Shown: positions 35,502 through 35,705 of the stretch, piece by piece
Numbering within the stretch: position 1 is the stretch's first letter
Layout of the letters: every line of letters starts with the position of its first letter
NCBI GenBank assembly: GCA_031276235.1
Contig: JAISNL010000031.1
Location: 1 to 35,705 of the forward strand
Direction of reading: 5' to 3'
Origin: Prevotellaceae bacterium
GTDB lineage: Bacteria; Bacteroidota; Bacteroidia; Bacteroidales; UBA932
Length of the DNA stretch: 35,705 nt
Translations under genes and position numbers: made by a program
The notes under the pieces: generated by a model
Database searches by the model: none
Seen by the model: the letters and a program-made list of their open reading frames with translations, nothing else
Told to the model about the DNA's origin: nothing

Positions 35502-35705
35502 TATATGCGGTAAAATATTTTGCTCTATGTAATTTTTCAAATCCTGAATTATGTTCATAAATCTTCAATTTTATATAAAAAAATCCGCACAAATTTATTG
35601 ATTTTTTAAGATTTTTTGTGTTTTATTTTATCAGATTAAAAAAATATTATAATTTTGCATAATTAAAAATGATAATAATAATTTTATGATATAAAGACGA
35701 AAAAA

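Overview
The window looks like a chromosomal segment of an AT-rich member of the Bacteroidota, most likely Bacteroidales. Supporting signs are two SusC/SusD pairs, many lipoprotein signal peptides, a Rho factor with the large N-terminal insertion usual in this phylum, start sites without strong Shine-Dalgarno sequences, and promoters of the Bacteroidota type (TAnnTTTG at -7, TTTG near -33). No phage, transposase, plasmid, rRNA or tRNA gene was seen.

Layout. Positions 1-1661 (minus) hold a compact operon of two related small lipoproteins and a subtilisin-like peptidase cut by the window edge. A degenerate 41-bp repeat array follows, then an operon of a PLP aminotransferase and a 2[4Fe-4S] ferredoxin (1987-3573), gapA (3862-4863) and rho (5064-6920), all on the minus strand. 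Positions 7631-16052 (minus) form a four-gene xylan utilisation locus: SusC, SusD, a surface glycan-binding protein and a GH10 xylanase with two carbohydrate-binding modules inserted in its catalytic domain. Its upstream region carries several ATGTTACAT-type motifs. A purine nucleoside phosphorylase gene (16374-17183) lies next to it.

Positions 17509-25546 (minus) are a second Sus-type operon: SusC, SusD, ribokinase, a lipoprotein of the ADP-ribosylglycohydrolase family, and a GRP/RhaT-type sugar permease. The content matches a ribose/nucleoside-scavenging (rus-like) locus. A divergent gene (25838-27373, plus) encodes a 511-residue helical protein that I suspect may be its regulator, and a 14-bp palindrome lies at the SusC promoter.

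Positions 27399-27949 hold a 105-bp hairpin repeat of the widespread CEERSD type and a striking two-block 21-bp tandem array (10 units of one type, a hybrid junction, 10 units of another). Next is a thiamine uptake operon: TPP riboswitch, TonB-dependent receptor and PnuT-like permease (28192-31147, plus). After it come nested inverted repeats and an array of eight 42-bp units (31424-31759). The right end holds an SGNH hydrolase, a secreted nitroreductase-like protein, a hotdog thioesterase and a cardiolipin synthase.

The strongest candidates for something undescribed are the rus-like locus with a secreted ADP-ribosylglycohydrolase and its divergent partner, and the three unrelated intergenic minisatellites whose periods (41, 21 and 42 bp) are close to multiples of two DNA helical turns.
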